Below, in pieces: positions 54,001 to 56,849 of a DNA stretch of 64,000 nt. The notes beneath the pieces are model-generated. The model had not been told where the DNA came from. It saw only the letters and a list, made by a program, of their open reading frames with translations, and searched no databases. The stretch lies in assembly GCA_033239005.1 (NCBI GenBank), contig BSQZ01000005.1, positions 11,716,001 to 11,780,000 of the forward strand, in the 5' to 3' direction. A program made the translations under genes and the position numbers. The stretch is from Lamellibrachia satsuma (Eukaryota > Annelida > Polychaeta > Sabellida > Siboglinidae). How positions within the stretch are numbered: the stretch's first letter is position 1; each line of letters opens with the position of its first letter.

Positions 54001-56395
54001 ACCATCAGGGTCTTGTTTGAGAGGACCGGGGTTTGAAACCTCTTGGTGCCATTTCAAAATGTGGGAAATTTCGTTCACTCCACATTGTCCCAGTTCATTC
54101 AGCAGCAAATGAGTACCTGGCTGCAGGCAGCTCACTCAGCAGCGAATGAGCGCCTGGCTGCAGGCAGCTCACTCAGCAGCGAATGAGCGCCTGGCTGCAG
54201 GCAGCTCACTCAGCAGCGAATGAGCGCCTGGCTGCAGGCAGCTCACTCAGCAGCGAATGAGCGCCTGGCTGCAGGCAGCTCACTCAGCAGCGAATGAGCG
54301 CCTGGCTGCAGGCAGCTCACTCAGCAGCGAATGAGCGCCTGGCTGCAGGCAGCTCACTCACAGCGAAGCAGCGCCTGGCTGGCGCAGGCAGCTCACTCAG
54401 CAGCGAATGGCGCCTGGCTGCAGGCAGCTCACTCAGCAGCGAATGAGCGCCTGGCTGCAGGCAGCTCACTCAGCAGCGAATGAGCGCCTGGCTGCAGGCA
54501 GCTCACTCAGCAGCGAATGAGCGCCTGGCTGCAGGCAGCTCACTCAGCAGCGAATGAGCGCCTGGCTGCAGGCAGCTCACTCAGCAGCGAATGAGCGCCT
54601 GGCTGCAGGCAGCTCACTCAGCAGCGAATGAGCGCCTGGCTGCAGGCAGCTCACTCAGCAGCGAATGAGCGCCTGGCTGCAGGCAGCTCACTCAGCAGCG
54701 AATGAGCGCCTGGCTGCAGGCAGCTCACTCAGCAGCGAATGAGCGCCTGGCTGCAGGCAGCTCACTCAGCAGCGAATGAGCGCCTGGCTGCAGGCAGCTC
54801 ACTCAGCAGCGAATGAGCGCCTGGCTGCAGGCAGCTCACTCAGCAGCGAATGAGCGCCTGGCTGCAGGCAGCTCACTCAGCAGCGAATGAGCGCCTGGCT
54901 GTAGGCAGTTCACTCAGCAGCGAATGAGTGCCTGGCTGTAGATAGTGGGGTAGAGGTCAGTGAGTCTTCATGTAGTGATTGCGGCGTCGCTGAGAAGTTG
55001 AATTGGTGTTTGAAGGAACAGGTCTGCTGGGGGGTTTAAAACACTTTGAGCAGTCTCAAGGACTGGATATCGTGCTACATAATAACTTGCATAAATACCT
55101 TTATTGTTCTGCAAACAGTGAGGTGATGGATGATTATGAAGGTGTCCACCAGATGTGCCACAGGTCATTTTAGGCAGCTTCTATTGTGAATATCAGAAGT
55201 GTGGTTACATTTCAGGGCAACACAACATCTGATGACAACTCAACAGTTGATGACAACTCAACCACATTGTACCTGGGCCGAGATGAAAGCAACTTCTTCA
55301 GTGGGATAATGGACGAGGTAATACAGTTTGGTGGGAATTTAGTGAAATTTATACAATCAGATATATTTTATGGGAAATGTGCTTGGCTCTGTAAAAAGTT
55401 GCGCTATTTTATTGCGACACACATTTGTGTATGTATCAGGTGGGGAATAGCTGGGTAGCTAGCGAGTCGCACGTCTTGACATATTAATAGCTGGGTAGCT
55501 AGCGAGTCGCACGTCTTGACATATTAATAGCTGGGTAGCTAGCGAGTCGCACGTCTTGACATATTAATAGCTGGGTAGCTAGCGAGTCGCACGTCTTGAC
55601 ATATTAATAGCTGGGTAGCTAGCGAGTCGCACGTCTTGACATATTAATAGCTGGGTAGCTAGCGAGTCGCACGTCTTGACATATTAATAGCTGGGTAGCT
55701 AGCGAGTCGCACGTCTTGACATATTAATAGCTGGGTAGCTAGCGAGTCGCACGTCTTGACATATTAATAGCTGGGTAGCTAGCGAGTCGCACGTCTTGAC
55801 ATATTAATAGCTGGGTAGCTAGCGAGTCGCACGTCTTGACATATTAATAATTATTTATTTATATTGTATTCCTTTATCATACCAATAGGCTGCTGTATGT
55901 ACATACATAAATGGGGATATTTAAATAAATTAATTTTAAATCTCGTTAAAAATCAATGACACTGAAATGAGTCTCCATGGAAATGCACAGTTGTGTGTGT
56001 TTGAATAGCCTATTGCCGTGCAAAGAAGTAGGATATTGTAAAATGCAGTTTTCAAAAGGCACAGTACAACTACAGTTTAGGACCTATAACCATCATTTTA
56101 TTTCCTTCAGGTGCGGATCTACCGTGTTGCCCTGCTGGACGCTGATGTTGACCGGCACATGGAGATGGGTGGACTTAGATGGCCGGTCCACCAGAAGTAT
56201 GCGACTGCTCACTACAGCATGGACAACTACGATCGTAGCGGTCAGTTGACCGATACTGGACTGCTGAGACTGGACGGCCTGATACACGGACAGCCACAGT
56301 TTGTCAAGGTCAGCTATGTACAACTATTTTTGTTGTGTGGCTATAACGGGGTTTTGTATAATTAAAATGCCCCAATTCTCTGACTGTATTTGTTC

Positions 56396-56448
<53 letters not shown>

Positions 56449-56849
56449 TAACAATATTATACTTTTTTAATCTTTATTACTGCAGTATACTTGTTCTCAG
56501 TAATTGTATATGACAAGAATTTTACAGATTAGTAAATCATCCGATGAAAAACATTATATTTTATGTTTCAAAGGTAAAGATTTAGTAGTCTGCCTTTTAT
56601 TTATCGCTGTACGTGTCGTAAAACTGGCATGTTTTATATCATTGCCAAACAAACAAAGGTGTATCGAGCAATGATTCACATTGAACTATTTTATCATAAA
56701 ACTGTTTATTAAATGTTCTGTATAAAAGATAATTAGAAATATATGTCTCTACAGTTGTGTTTGTTTTTAACGCAAACAAATGAACATTCTTTTTTCAGAG
56801 TACACATGACTTTGCCAGATTCACAAAGACTTATCCAACGAACAAGTAG
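3698..56849 (+). CDS. Giant multidomain thrombospondin-superfamily matrix protein (38 exons, 5'-partial)
   Basis: I inferred this gene by joining exons: 3698-3847, 4223-4429, 4983-5126, 5758-5964, 6385-6560, 7446-7587, 8020-8246, 9216-9486, 11695-11873, 12298-12395, 12821-13055, 15618-15725, 30242-30432, 31035-31204, 34831-35087, 35715-35828, 36520-36728, 37210-37366, 38201-38352, 39109-39271, 39898-40220, 40866-41114, 42052-42198, 43793-43897, 44721-44828, 45776-45935, 47134-47317, 47721-47806, 48133-48228, 48735-48956, 49779-49969, 50163-50335, 50832-51056, 51509-51711, 52245-52324, 55216-55317, 56111-56308, 56799-56849. All introns are GT..AG and every phase fits. The visible total is about 2,150 residues ending in TAG. 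Domain order is LRR, LRRCT, FN3-like, fibro-slime, cadherin, F5/8C, GCC2/GCC3-like, EGF, TSP3, TSP-C, LamG. There is no membrane helix, so it is probably secreted. The EGF-TSP3-TSPC block is the thrombospondin hallmark; the rest is not canonical. The start codon and signal peptide are outside the window. Confidence 0.88.
5104..5505 (+). repeat. About 140-bp tandem repeat (3 copies) starting at the exon 3 donor
   Basis: The end of exon 3 with its donor (CAGTCTCAAGATACTGTGAG) is followed by two diverged copies containing CGTCTCAAGACACTGGGTCT and CATCTCAAGACACTGAGTCT. Each carries similar downstream text (CTGACCACTCYCATGACA, then CTAACCAAA and GCAGAAGT-like stretches). The later copies have lost a good donor. 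Confidence 0.65.
6561..7445. other. Intron 5, no feature seen
   Basis: AT-rich sequence. 6880-6960 has a short repeat of TTTTGTACATTTACCCTTCT. Nothing else supportable. Confidence 0.6.
7446..8246 (+). CDS. Exons 6-7: fibronectin-III-like module
   Basis: Exons 7446-7587 and 8020-8246, about residues 295-418. Visible pattern: [12 protein letters not shown] (B-strand Trp followed by a Pro), [10 protein letters not shown] (C strand) and [15 protein letters not shown] (F strand Tyr) with a final VTTLTLN. Spacing and hydrophobic pattern fit an FN3 domain, but the match is by eye and the loop between strands is long. Potential N-glycosylation sites occur (NGS, NET, NMT). It could also be another Ig-like beta-sandwich. 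The exon 7 donor (GGTAGGT) lies in a 26-bp tandem duplication. Confidence 0.6.
8221..8312 (+). repeat. 26-bp tandem duplication covering the exon 7 donor
   Basis: ATGGTAGGTCTGTATACAGG plus ACCATT occurs twice and a third copy starts (ATGGTAGGTCTAATGG). Each copy restates the splice donor G|GTAGGT. Use of the second donor would insert 26 nt and break the frame. Confidence 0.75.
8300..8575 (+). mobile_element. tRNA-derived SINE, family A, copy 1
   Basis: A-box-like TGGTTAGAGCACTTG is followed by a B-box in GGTGGTTCAATTCCACC, then a body with GGTCCCTTCTACCTGTGTCT shared with copies near 9600-9770 and 10015-10185. Inside it a 24-bp segment (GAAGTAAGAGATCCCACACA) is repeated four times at 8465-8560. 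Confidence 0.75.
8576..9215. other. Rest of intron 7, no feature seen
   Basis: No coding pattern or clear repeat was recognised in this stretch. Confidence 0.5.
9216..13055 (+). CDS. Exons 8-11: fibro-slime / PA14-like domain
   Basis: Exons 9216-9486, 11695-11873, 12298-12395 and 12821-13055 cover about residues 418-679. Landmarks follow the fibro-slime family: [17 protein letters not shown] near the start, [11 protein letters not shown], then [20 protein letters not shown] in the position of the FTFTGDDDVW motif, and finally [20 protein letters not shown], which matches the family ending in which F-x-AER is followed by S-x-x-x-x-x-T. The domain is a relative of PA14 beta-barrels, thought to bind carbohydrate or mediate adhesion. 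The family's usual run of three Asp is changed here (GGGDE), so metal or glycan binding may differ. The end of exon 11 ([20 protein letters not shown]) leads into the cadherin-like part. A Penelope-like element sits in the following intron. Confidence 0.75.
9490..9600. repeat. Dispersed repeat fragment with AATAATAAT start
   Basis: TAATAATAATAATAAAATCA is followed by TCTTATATAGCGCCGGTATC and TTATCAGAGCTAGTTTT. A related text occurs at 53136-53260 (TTATCAGAGCTAGTTTTGGC), so this is an interspersed repeat, perhaps a SINE 3' end in reverse orientation. Confidence 0.5.
9600..9775 (-). mobile_element. SINE family A, copy 2 (partial, minus strand)
   Basis: Read on the minus strand it contains GGTCCCTTCTTCCTGGTGTC followed by CCAGGGGAAGTAAAAGATCC, matching the bodies of the + strand copies at 8300 and 10015. 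No clear A/B box remains. Confidence 0.6.
10015..10185 (+). mobile_element. SINE family A, copy 3
   Basis: B-box-like GGGTTCGAGTCCACC at 10032 is followed by the shared body GTTGGTCCCTTCTACCTGGT and GGGGAAGTAACAGATC. The A-box half is eroded. Confidence 0.65.
10224..10281. repeat. (AT)n microsatellite
   Basis: About 57 bp of uninterrupted TA dinucleotide in intron 8. Confidence 0.98.
10494..10635. repeat. 16-bp minisatellite
   Basis: Unit TTGGTGTAGTGCCTCG in about eight copies with few changes, in intron 8. On the minus strand it gives spurious open frames of the [10 protein letters not shown] type. Confidence 0.95.
10935..11515. repeat. 34-bp minisatellite (about 17 copies)
   Basis: Purine-rich unit GTAAGAAAGATGGGAGAACT plus GTRTAAAGAGGGAT. 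Two alternating forms (GAACTGTAT / GGACTGTGT) suggest a dimeric higher-order pattern in part of the array. It gives a spurious 237-codon minus-strand open frame. Confidence 0.95.
11863..12210 (+). repeat. 31-bp minisatellite starting at the exon 9 donor
   Basis: From the exon 9 donor (CCAG|GTATGTTTACCTGTGA) onward the text CAGGTGTGTTTACATGTGAC plus AGTCCCTAAGT repeats about ten times. Most copies keep an AG|GTGTGT donor-like site. The first downstream donor-like site (CCAG|GTAAAT) is 27 nt away and in frame. Confidence 0.85.
12396..12820. other. Intron 10
   Basis: AT-rich. 12484-12545 holds a short 10-bp repeat of CTGTATCTCA. No other feature seen. Confidence 0.6.
12821..35087 (+). CDS. Exons 11-15: cadherin repeats
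   Basis: Coding exons 12821-13055 (end), 15618-15725, 30242-30432, 31035-31204 and 34831-35087, about residues 630-921. Exon 13 has [20 protein letters not shown], the LDYE...Y.L.V.V.D strand pattern of cadherins. Exon 14 has [14 protein letters not shown], the calcium-binding DxNDNxP linker, then [11 protein letters not shown], the DxDxGxN motif. Exon 15 has [20 protein letters not shown], the DRGxPxx end of a repeat. This supports one complete and one shorter EC repeat, with weaker cadherin-like text in exons 11-12. Calcium-dependent rigidity or adhesion is expected. The 14.5-kb intron 12 between exons 12 and 13 holds the 77-bp satellite. The last third of exon 15 has no match I recognise and leads into the discoidin domain. 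Confidence 0.85.
13075..14740 (-). mobile_element. Penelope-like element with RT and GIY-YIG, flanked by inverted repeats
   Basis: Minus-strand frames in order: RT start at 14425-14634 ([18 protein letters not shown]), RT core at 13805-14428 ([28 protein letters not shown]), connector at 13604-13801, and GIY-YIG endonuclease at 13222-13518 ([20 protein letters not shown]). This order is diagnostic of Penelope-like elements. Frame changes between segments and a stop show it is decayed, although the RT catalytic YVDD is kept. About 81 bp at 13075-13155 and 14659-14740 are near-perfect inverted copies (ACCTCTCAAGAAACTTAGTG at the outer end). The RT is 5'-truncated. It lies antisense in intron 11 of the large gene. 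Confidence 0.9.
15003..15050. repeat. (AT)n microsatellite
   Basis: About 48 bp of TA dinucleotides in intron 11. Confidence 0.98.
15239..15537. repeat. 32-bp minisatellite (about 9 copies)
   Basis: Unit GAAACTATTTAAGAGTAGGG plus CATGTGCTACAT, nearly identical copies with an A/G difference (CTACAT/CTGCAT), upstream of exon 12. Confidence 0.97.
16060..16205. repeat. Left copy of a diverged direct repeat in intron 12
   Basis: Shares ordered blocks with 30030-30190: GGGCTGTATGACC / GGGTTATATGACC, GCTGTTATTT / GCTGTTATTT, GATTTCTTTGTGAGGTTGTG / GATTTCTTTGTAGGGTTGTA, TAGTGCAAGCAGTTGAAT / CAGTGCAAACAAGTTTAAT. The right copy sits just before exon 13. Confidence 0.65.
16230..16395 (+). mobile_element. 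hAT-like transposon end (left)
   Basis: CAGTGGTGACTGAATTACTT is followed by runs of AAGTAAAAGTA, CTACTTGAGTCAAAGTAAAA and AAGTACTTGAGTAAAA. This A/T text, built on AAGTA and ACTTGAGTA, is typical of hAT terminal regions. No transposase is visible nearby. A matching end in opposite orientation is at 29865-30008. Confidence 0.55.
16967..27440 (+). mobile_element. CR1/L2-type non-LTR retrotransposon 3' end, interrupted by an internal satellite
   Basis: Just before the array, 17060-17115 reads [18 protein letters not shown] in one frame, the conserved Y-K-x-L-N-G-L-A-P region near the C-terminus of CR1/L2-like reverse transcriptases. After the array, 26852-27076 gives the normal continuation: HSYNTRNAS, then [19 protein letters not shown] and a stop. 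27077-27435 is a 3' UTR ending in TCAGTCAATCAATCA, a short 3' tail repeat typical of these elements. The 5' part is truncated or decayed. So one 3'-terminal retrotransposon fragment brackets about 9.8 kb of satellite derived from its own ORF. Confidence 0.85.
17090..26924. repeat. 77-bp satellite array (about 128 copies) from a retrotransposon ORF
   Basis: Unit: ATGTATGAATGGTCTAGCAC, CACAACATGATGTGTGTGAT, ATGTCTACATCAAGTAGTCA, TTCCTATAATACCAGAA, 77 bp in total. Each copy encodes [20 protein letters not shown] and YNTRN, but since 77 is not a multiple of 3 the frame moves at every copy. Variants: GGCACC/AGCACC, AAGTAG/AAATAG, ACCATAAATG at 20390-20560, CTCCATC at 22910-23060, and 79-bp copies with an extra GT at 24822-25080. 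From about 23460 to 26770 nearly all copies are the AGCACC/AAGTAG type. 25141-25240 holds two to three damaged copies. Confidence 0.97.
27590..28760. repeat. About 42-bp minisatellite split by a DNA transposon
   Basis: Unit TTCACTGCCACTGTTCATTT plus CTAATACTACTAGTTATTACAG recurs at 27625-27740 and again at 28707-28760, on both sides of the CAGTC-ended transposon at 27741-28705. Confidence 0.8.
27741..28705. mobile_element. CAGTC-ended TA-flanked DNA transposon, copy A (965 bp)
   Basis: Left end CAGTTGCGCCTAGTTATTAC; right end, read inward on the minus strand, CAGTCGAGCCACGTTATAGC. TA is present on both sides. Inside the ends are GGTCGTGGACCCC and its near-inverse AAGTCGTGGACCCC. Ends and TA target resemble pogo/Tigger-type Tc1/mariner elements. 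No transposase frame was found, so it is non-autonomous. It is the longest of three copies; the others (42638-43223, 52583-53123) look like internal-deletion forms. Confidence 0.85.
28775..28965 (-). pseudogene. Unidentified coding remnant, minus strand
   Basis: One minus-strand frame stays open for about 60 codons with protein-like composition: [20 protein letters not shown], then [19 protein letters not shown] and [16 protein letters not shown]. It has no start codon or obvious splice sites. I do not recognise the family; a transposon ORF fragment is likely since all neighbours are mobile elements. Confidence 0.35.
28966..29864. other. Intron 12 right part, no gene seen
   Basis: 28990-29080 has a short degenerate repeat of GTGACCAAATGT. 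The rest shows nothing I can support. Confidence 0.5.
29865..30008 (-). mobile_element. hAT-like transposon end (right)
   Basis: Read on the minus strand: CATGTAACGAAGTAAAAGTA, then CTTTGTTACAATACTTGAGT and CTTTTACTTGTACTGAAGTA. These are the same kind of AAGTA/ACTTGAGTA-rich terminal sequences as at 16230-16395 but inverted. It may be the partner of that end or an independent MITE. Confidence 0.55.
30030..30190. repeat. Right copy of the diverged direct repeat in intron 12
   Basis: Shares ordered blocks with 16060-16205. It lies directly upstream of exon 13. Confidence 0.65.
30433..31034. other. Intron 13, no feature seen
   Basis: No coding pattern or repeat recognised. Confidence 0.6.
31285..33365 (-). 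mobile_element. Mutator-like transposase element remnant, minus strand
   Basis: First exon-like block at about 32810-32981 starts [20 protein letters not shown] and ends at a donor (GTAAGTTT). A second block at about 31958-32385 starts after an acceptor with [20 protein letters not shown], shifts frame, and then reads [20 protein letters not shown] and [19 protein letters not shown]. The latter resembles a transposase-like domain I know from invertebrate genomes under a Mutator-like label. The frame change and lack of the catalytic part show decay. AATGTCCTATTA at 31282 and AATGTCCCATTA at 33353 could be a diverged target duplication. It lies antisense in intron 14. Confidence 0.5.
32520..32556. 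repeat. (AC)n/(GC)n microsatellite
   Basis: ACACACACACACGCGCGCGC followed by GCGTGT, a short alternating purine-pyrimidine tract able to form Z-DNA. Confidence 0.9.
33366..34500. other. Rest of intron 14, no feature seen
   Basis: No open frame, RNA or repeat that I can name. Confidence 0.5.
34504..34632. repeat. 31-bp minisatellite (about 4 copies)
   Basis: Unit ACTGAGGGTGGTCACTGTCA plus GGGTGCATGTC, four copies with small changes. Confidence 0.9.
34655..34735 (+). mobile_element. SINE family B fragment
   Basis: TTGCCTCAGTTCACTCAGCA followed by GAGTGCCTGGC matches the family-B body seen at 44490, 46800 and 54060. Confidence 0.55.
35088..35714. other. Intron 15, no feature seen
   Basis: No repeat or coding pattern recognised. 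Confidence 0.55.
35715..37366 (+). CDS. Exons 16-18: discoidin (F5/8 type C) domain
   Basis: Exons 35715-35828, 36520-36728 and 37210-37366, about residues 921-1081. Exon 16 starts with the first cysteine and has [19 protein letters not shown], matching the ASS and ARLN landmarks of the family. Exon 17 has [20 protein letters not shown] (WLQVDL core) and [12 protein letters not shown]. Exon 18 has [39 protein letters not shown] and a closing GC. The two terminal cysteines are in the expected places and length is full, about 155 residues. Such domains bind phospholipid, collagen or glycans on cell surfaces. A Penelope-type coding scrap lies in the intron between exons 17 and 18. Confidence 0.93.
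35829..36519. other. Intron 16, no feature seen
   Basis: No coding or repeat feature recognised. Confidence 0.55.
36890..37065 (+). mobile_element. Penelope-like element C-terminal scrap
   Basis: The + strand frame reads [20 protein letters not shown] just before a stop, parallel to [18 protein letters not shown] at the end of the GIY-YIG domain of the element at 13075-14740. It also contains TTACCTCTCAAGAAAC, the outer end of that element's terminal repeat. Confidence 0.65.
37367..38200. other. Intron 18
   Basis: 37375-37480 carries a dispersed-repeat-like text (AATTTATATAGCACTGTATT, GGCGCTTTACA). The rest is AT-rich with no other feature seen. Confidence 0.5.
38201..40220 (+). CDS. Exons 19-21: cysteine-rich GCC2/GCC3-like repeats
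   Basis: Exons 38201-38352, 39109-39271 and 39898-40220, about residues 1081-1293. Cysteine spacing repeats as C-x2-C-P-x-G-x-x: [59 protein letters not shown] and [20 protein letters not shown]. This is the ephrin-receptor-like / GCC2-GCC3 pattern found in several matrix and receptor proteins. The end of exon 21 changes into an EGF module ([10 protein letters not shown], then [20 protein letters not shown]). It probably acts as a spacer stiffened by disulfides before the EGF-TSP3 region. Confidence 0.8.
38629..38760 (+). mobile_element. Possible tRNA-derived SINE fragment
   Basis: GGGCACGTGGCTCAGTCGGT resembles a tRNA A-box region; the B-box is weak (TTTCCGATCC). Low support. Confidence 0.3.
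38797..39090. repeat. 22-bp degenerate minisatellite upstream of exon 20
   Basis: Unit TTGAATTGGTGTTTGTTCAG plus TG in about 12 variable copies, ending within 20 bp of the exon 20 acceptor. Confidence 0.9.
39340..39657 (-). mobile_element. tRNA-derived SINE, family C, minus strand
   Basis: On the minus strand the head reads GGGGGCGCGGTAGCTCAGTC followed by GTGGGGCGCTGG (A-box TAGCTCAGTCGTGG), then TGTGTTTGAGTCCCCCAACT (B-box). The body continues into TGTCTTTAAAAAAATATAAT. The tRNA fold is imperfect and fused to an unrelated tail, so this is a SINE and not a tRNA gene. Confidence 0.75.
39898..43897 (+). CDS. Exons 21-24: thrombospondin-type EGF modules
   Basis: Exons 39898-40220 (end), 40866-41114, 42052-42198 and 43793-43897, about residues 1245-1460. 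Four EGF-like modules can be read, with calcium-binding EGF starts TDVDECQDY and [13 protein letters not shown]. Other landmarks are [12 protein letters not shown] and [20 protein letters not shown]. The last is the thrombospondin transition in which the final EGF runs into C-G-x-D-x-D-L-D-G-x-P before the type-3 repeats. The module with an insert between PPGYSG and GDIDEC resembles thrombospondin EGF2. Three of the four exons are phase 0 at both ends. Confidence 0.92.
40221..40865. other. Intron 21, no feature seen
   Basis: No repeat or coding pattern recognised. Confidence 0.55.
41115..42051. other. Intron 22, no feature seen
   Basis: Only a short (ATC)n at 41757-41776 was noted. Confidence 0.55.
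42253..42335. repeat. 21-bp minisatellite (4 copies) in intron 23
   Basis: Unit GAACAAATCTCCTGCTCYRG plus A, four near-identical copies. Confidence 0.9.
42638..43223. mobile_element. CAGTC-ended TA-flanked DNA transposon, copy B (586 bp)
   Basis: Left end CAGTCGCGCCCCTTTATTAC with TA before it; the right end (TTATAAAATTTACTG) is followed by TA. Internal blocks match copy A (GGGGAAATGCCAAATGGGCC; AATTGCAATCAAGATTCACA). The 3' end is the most diverged of the three copies. Confidence 0.8.
43224..43792. other. Rest of intron 23, no feature seen
   Basis: AT-rich with no repeat or coding pattern. Confidence 0.55.
43793..48956 (+). CDS. Exons 24-30: seven thrombospondin type-3 calcium-binding repeats
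   Basis: Exons 43793-43897, 44721-44828, 45776-45935, 47134-47317, 47721-47806, 48133-48228 and 48735-48956, about residues 1426-1746. Seven DNC motifs (DNCPDV, DNCQFT, DNCPNV, DNCPLL, DNCPGV, DNCVDL, DNCPYL) match the canonical number. Calcium ligands repeat as DxDxDGxGDxCD, for example [19 protein letters not shown]. These repeats wrap many calcium ions in thrombospondins and COMP. A short insert, IIGGTNKDK, sits in the fifth repeat. In the last repeat the usual DVCPEN-like cysteine is replaced by DHSPRN. No RGD is present. Confidence 0.96.
43883..44028 (+). repeat. 34-bp minisatellite copying the exon 24 donor (4 copies)
   Basis: The exon end and donor GGTTGTGCCTGG|GTAGGTGA with ACTATGACTTACTT repeats four times. 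Decoy donors are out of frame, and the first intronic copy holds an in-frame TGA. Confidence 0.85.
44490..44712 (+). mobile_element. SINE family B copy, intron 24
   Basis: Body: GTTGCCTCAGTTTATTCAGC, ATGCGTACCTGGCTATGGAG, GAACAGGTCTGCCAGGGGGT, ATATGGTGCTATATAAGG and TACCTTTACCT. The same ordered blocks occur at 46795-46985 and 53990-55110. The tRNA head is not clear. Confidence 0.75.
44829..45560. other. Intron 25 left part, no feature seen
   Basis: AT-rich, no feature recognised. Confidence 0.55.
45577..45745. repeat. About 29-bp minisatellite upstream of exon 26
   Basis: Unit AGCTGTAGAGTGTTGGCAAC plus TCCCTACAC, about six copies, ending about 30 bp before the exon 26 acceptor. Confidence 0.9.
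46053..46697. repeat. 32-bp minisatellite (about 20 copies)
   Basis: Unit ATCAGGTTGATGAGGGAAAG plus AACCTGGGCTGA, in intron 26. Variants GGGCTGA/GGCCTGA occur in blocks. Confidence 0.97.
46795..46985 (+). mobile_element. SINE family B copy, intron 26
   Basis: TTCATTCCACGTTGCTCCAG, GAGCACCCGGCTACAGG, GAAGAGGTCTGCCAGGGAGA and TTACATTTACCTTTATC match the family. Confidence 0.7.
48229..48734. other. Intron 29, no feature seen
   Basis: No repeat or coding feature recognised. Confidence 0.55.
48735..51056 (+). CDS. Exons 30-33: thrombospondin C-terminal domain
   Basis: Exons 48735-48956 (end), 49779-49969, 50163-50335 and 50832-51056, about residues 1710-1915. It follows the type-3 repeats directly, as in all thrombospondins. 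Landmarks: [91 protein letters not shown]. These match the conserved GFIFGYQ, FYVVMWK, NSKTGPG, LWHTGDT, SYRWFLQHRP and GRLGVFCFSQ positions of the family. The domain is an L-lectin-like beta-sandwich that packs on the calcium wire. The family's closing RYRCND-type cysteine is replaced by ARSTG here. Confidence 0.96.
49125..49405 (+). mobile_element. Non-LTR retrotransposon C-terminal scrap
   Basis: One frame reads [20 protein letters not shown]. The C-x-C-x(5)-Q-T-I-D-H-I-x(2)-C pattern is typical of the region after the RT domain in many Jockey/CR1-type elements. Flanking text is frame-broken. A 34-bp minisatellite starts 20-40 bp downstream. Confidence 0.65.
49426..49665. repeat. 34-bp minisatellite (about 7 copies), intron 30
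   Basis: Unit CTGAGGAAACAACAACCTGA plus AGATACAACTGAAG, close to the retrotransposon scrap. Confidence 0.95.
50336..50831. other. Intron 32, no feature seen
   Basis: No repeat or coding feature recognised. Confidence 0.55.
50832..56308 (+). CDS. Exons 33-37: laminin-G / concanavalin-like domain after TSP-C
   Basis: Exons 50832-51056 (end), 51509-51711, 52245-52324, 55216-55317 and 56111-56308, about residues 1917-2136. Landmarks: [79 protein letters not shown] and [12 protein letters not shown]. This is the LamG_3 / pentraxin-like lectin pattern (F-D-G-x-x-D-Y-V, F-S-x-W-V, W-x-H-x-x-x, L-G-x-x, F-x-G-x-I-D-E-V-R-I-Y). It begins in the same exon as the end of TSP-C. Exon 36 adds a loop with three N-glycosylation sites (NTT, NST, NST). 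Known thrombospondins end at TSP-C, so this is an extension. Confidence 0.88.
51312..51515 (+). repeat. 48-bp minisatellite copying the exon 34 acceptor (5 copies)
   Basis: CTGTGTTGACAG|TTTCACTGTG with GGTGTGTGGGTTCAATGGAG and TGTTCT is repeated with acceptors at 51316, 51364, 51412, 51460 and 51508. Only the last joins exon 33 with an open frame; copies three and four turn the Trp codon into TGA (GTGTGAGTTC). Confidence 0.9.
51712..52244. other. Intron 34, no feature seen
   Basis: AT-rich, no feature recognised. Confidence 0.55.
52583..53123. mobile_element. CAGTC-ended TA-flanked DNA transposon, copy C (541 bp)
   Basis: Left end CAGTCGCGCCTCGTTATTAC; right end inward CAGTCAAGCCTCGTCATAAC; TA on both sides. 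The inverted ends continue into GGTCGTGGACCCCGA and its inverse. Best preserved of the three copies. No transposase frame. Confidence 0.9.
53268..53780. repeat. 27-bp minisatellite (about 19 copies)
   Basis: Unit GGATTTATGATGAGCTCAGG plus TTACTGA. Variant sites are TTTATG/TTTAGG/TTTGTG and CTCAGG/CTTAGG. A block of identical TTTGTG copies lies at 53610-53700. Confidence 0.97.
53990..55110 (+). mobile_element. SINE family B copy inflated by an internal minisatellite
   Basis: Head with a B-box-like GGGGTTTGAAACC at 54028, then TTCGTTCACTCCACATTGTC and CCAGTTCATTCAGCAGCAAA. After the tandem array it resumes with the normal family body: GTGATTGCGGCGTCGCTGAG, GGAACAGGTCTGCTGGGGGG and TACCTTTATTG. 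So the 37-bp array lies exactly within one SINE. Confidence 0.8.
54088..54945. repeat. 37-bp minisatellite (about 23 copies) inside a SINE
   Basis: Unit CAGCTCACTCAGCAGCGAAT plus GAGCGCCTGGCTGCAGG. Copies are almost identical except a damaged stretch at 54355-54415. First and last copies are closest to the single-copy SINE text (AAATGAGTACCTGGCTGCAG). Confidence 0.95.
55447..55849. repeat. 40-bp perfect tandem array (10 copies), intron 36
   Basis: Unit CTGGGTAGCTAGCGAGTCGC plus ACGTCTTGACATATTAATAG, ten copies without a single difference that I can see. Confidence 0.98.
56111..56849 (+). CDS. Exons 37-38: C-terminal tail and stop
   Basis: Exon 37 (56111-56308) finishes the LamG domain ([17 protein letters not shown]) and encodes a polar segment with [16 protein letters not shown] and [13 protein letters not shown]. 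Exon 38 (56799-56849) adds [16 protein letters not shown] and the TAG stop. There is no transmembrane helix and no GPI-like hydrophobic end, which supports secretion. The phase-0 junction and a good acceptor (TTTTTTCAG) support the join. Confidence 0.8.
56399..56445. repeat. (AT)n microsatellite in intron 37
   Basis: About 46 bp of TA dinucleotides. Confidence 0.98.
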
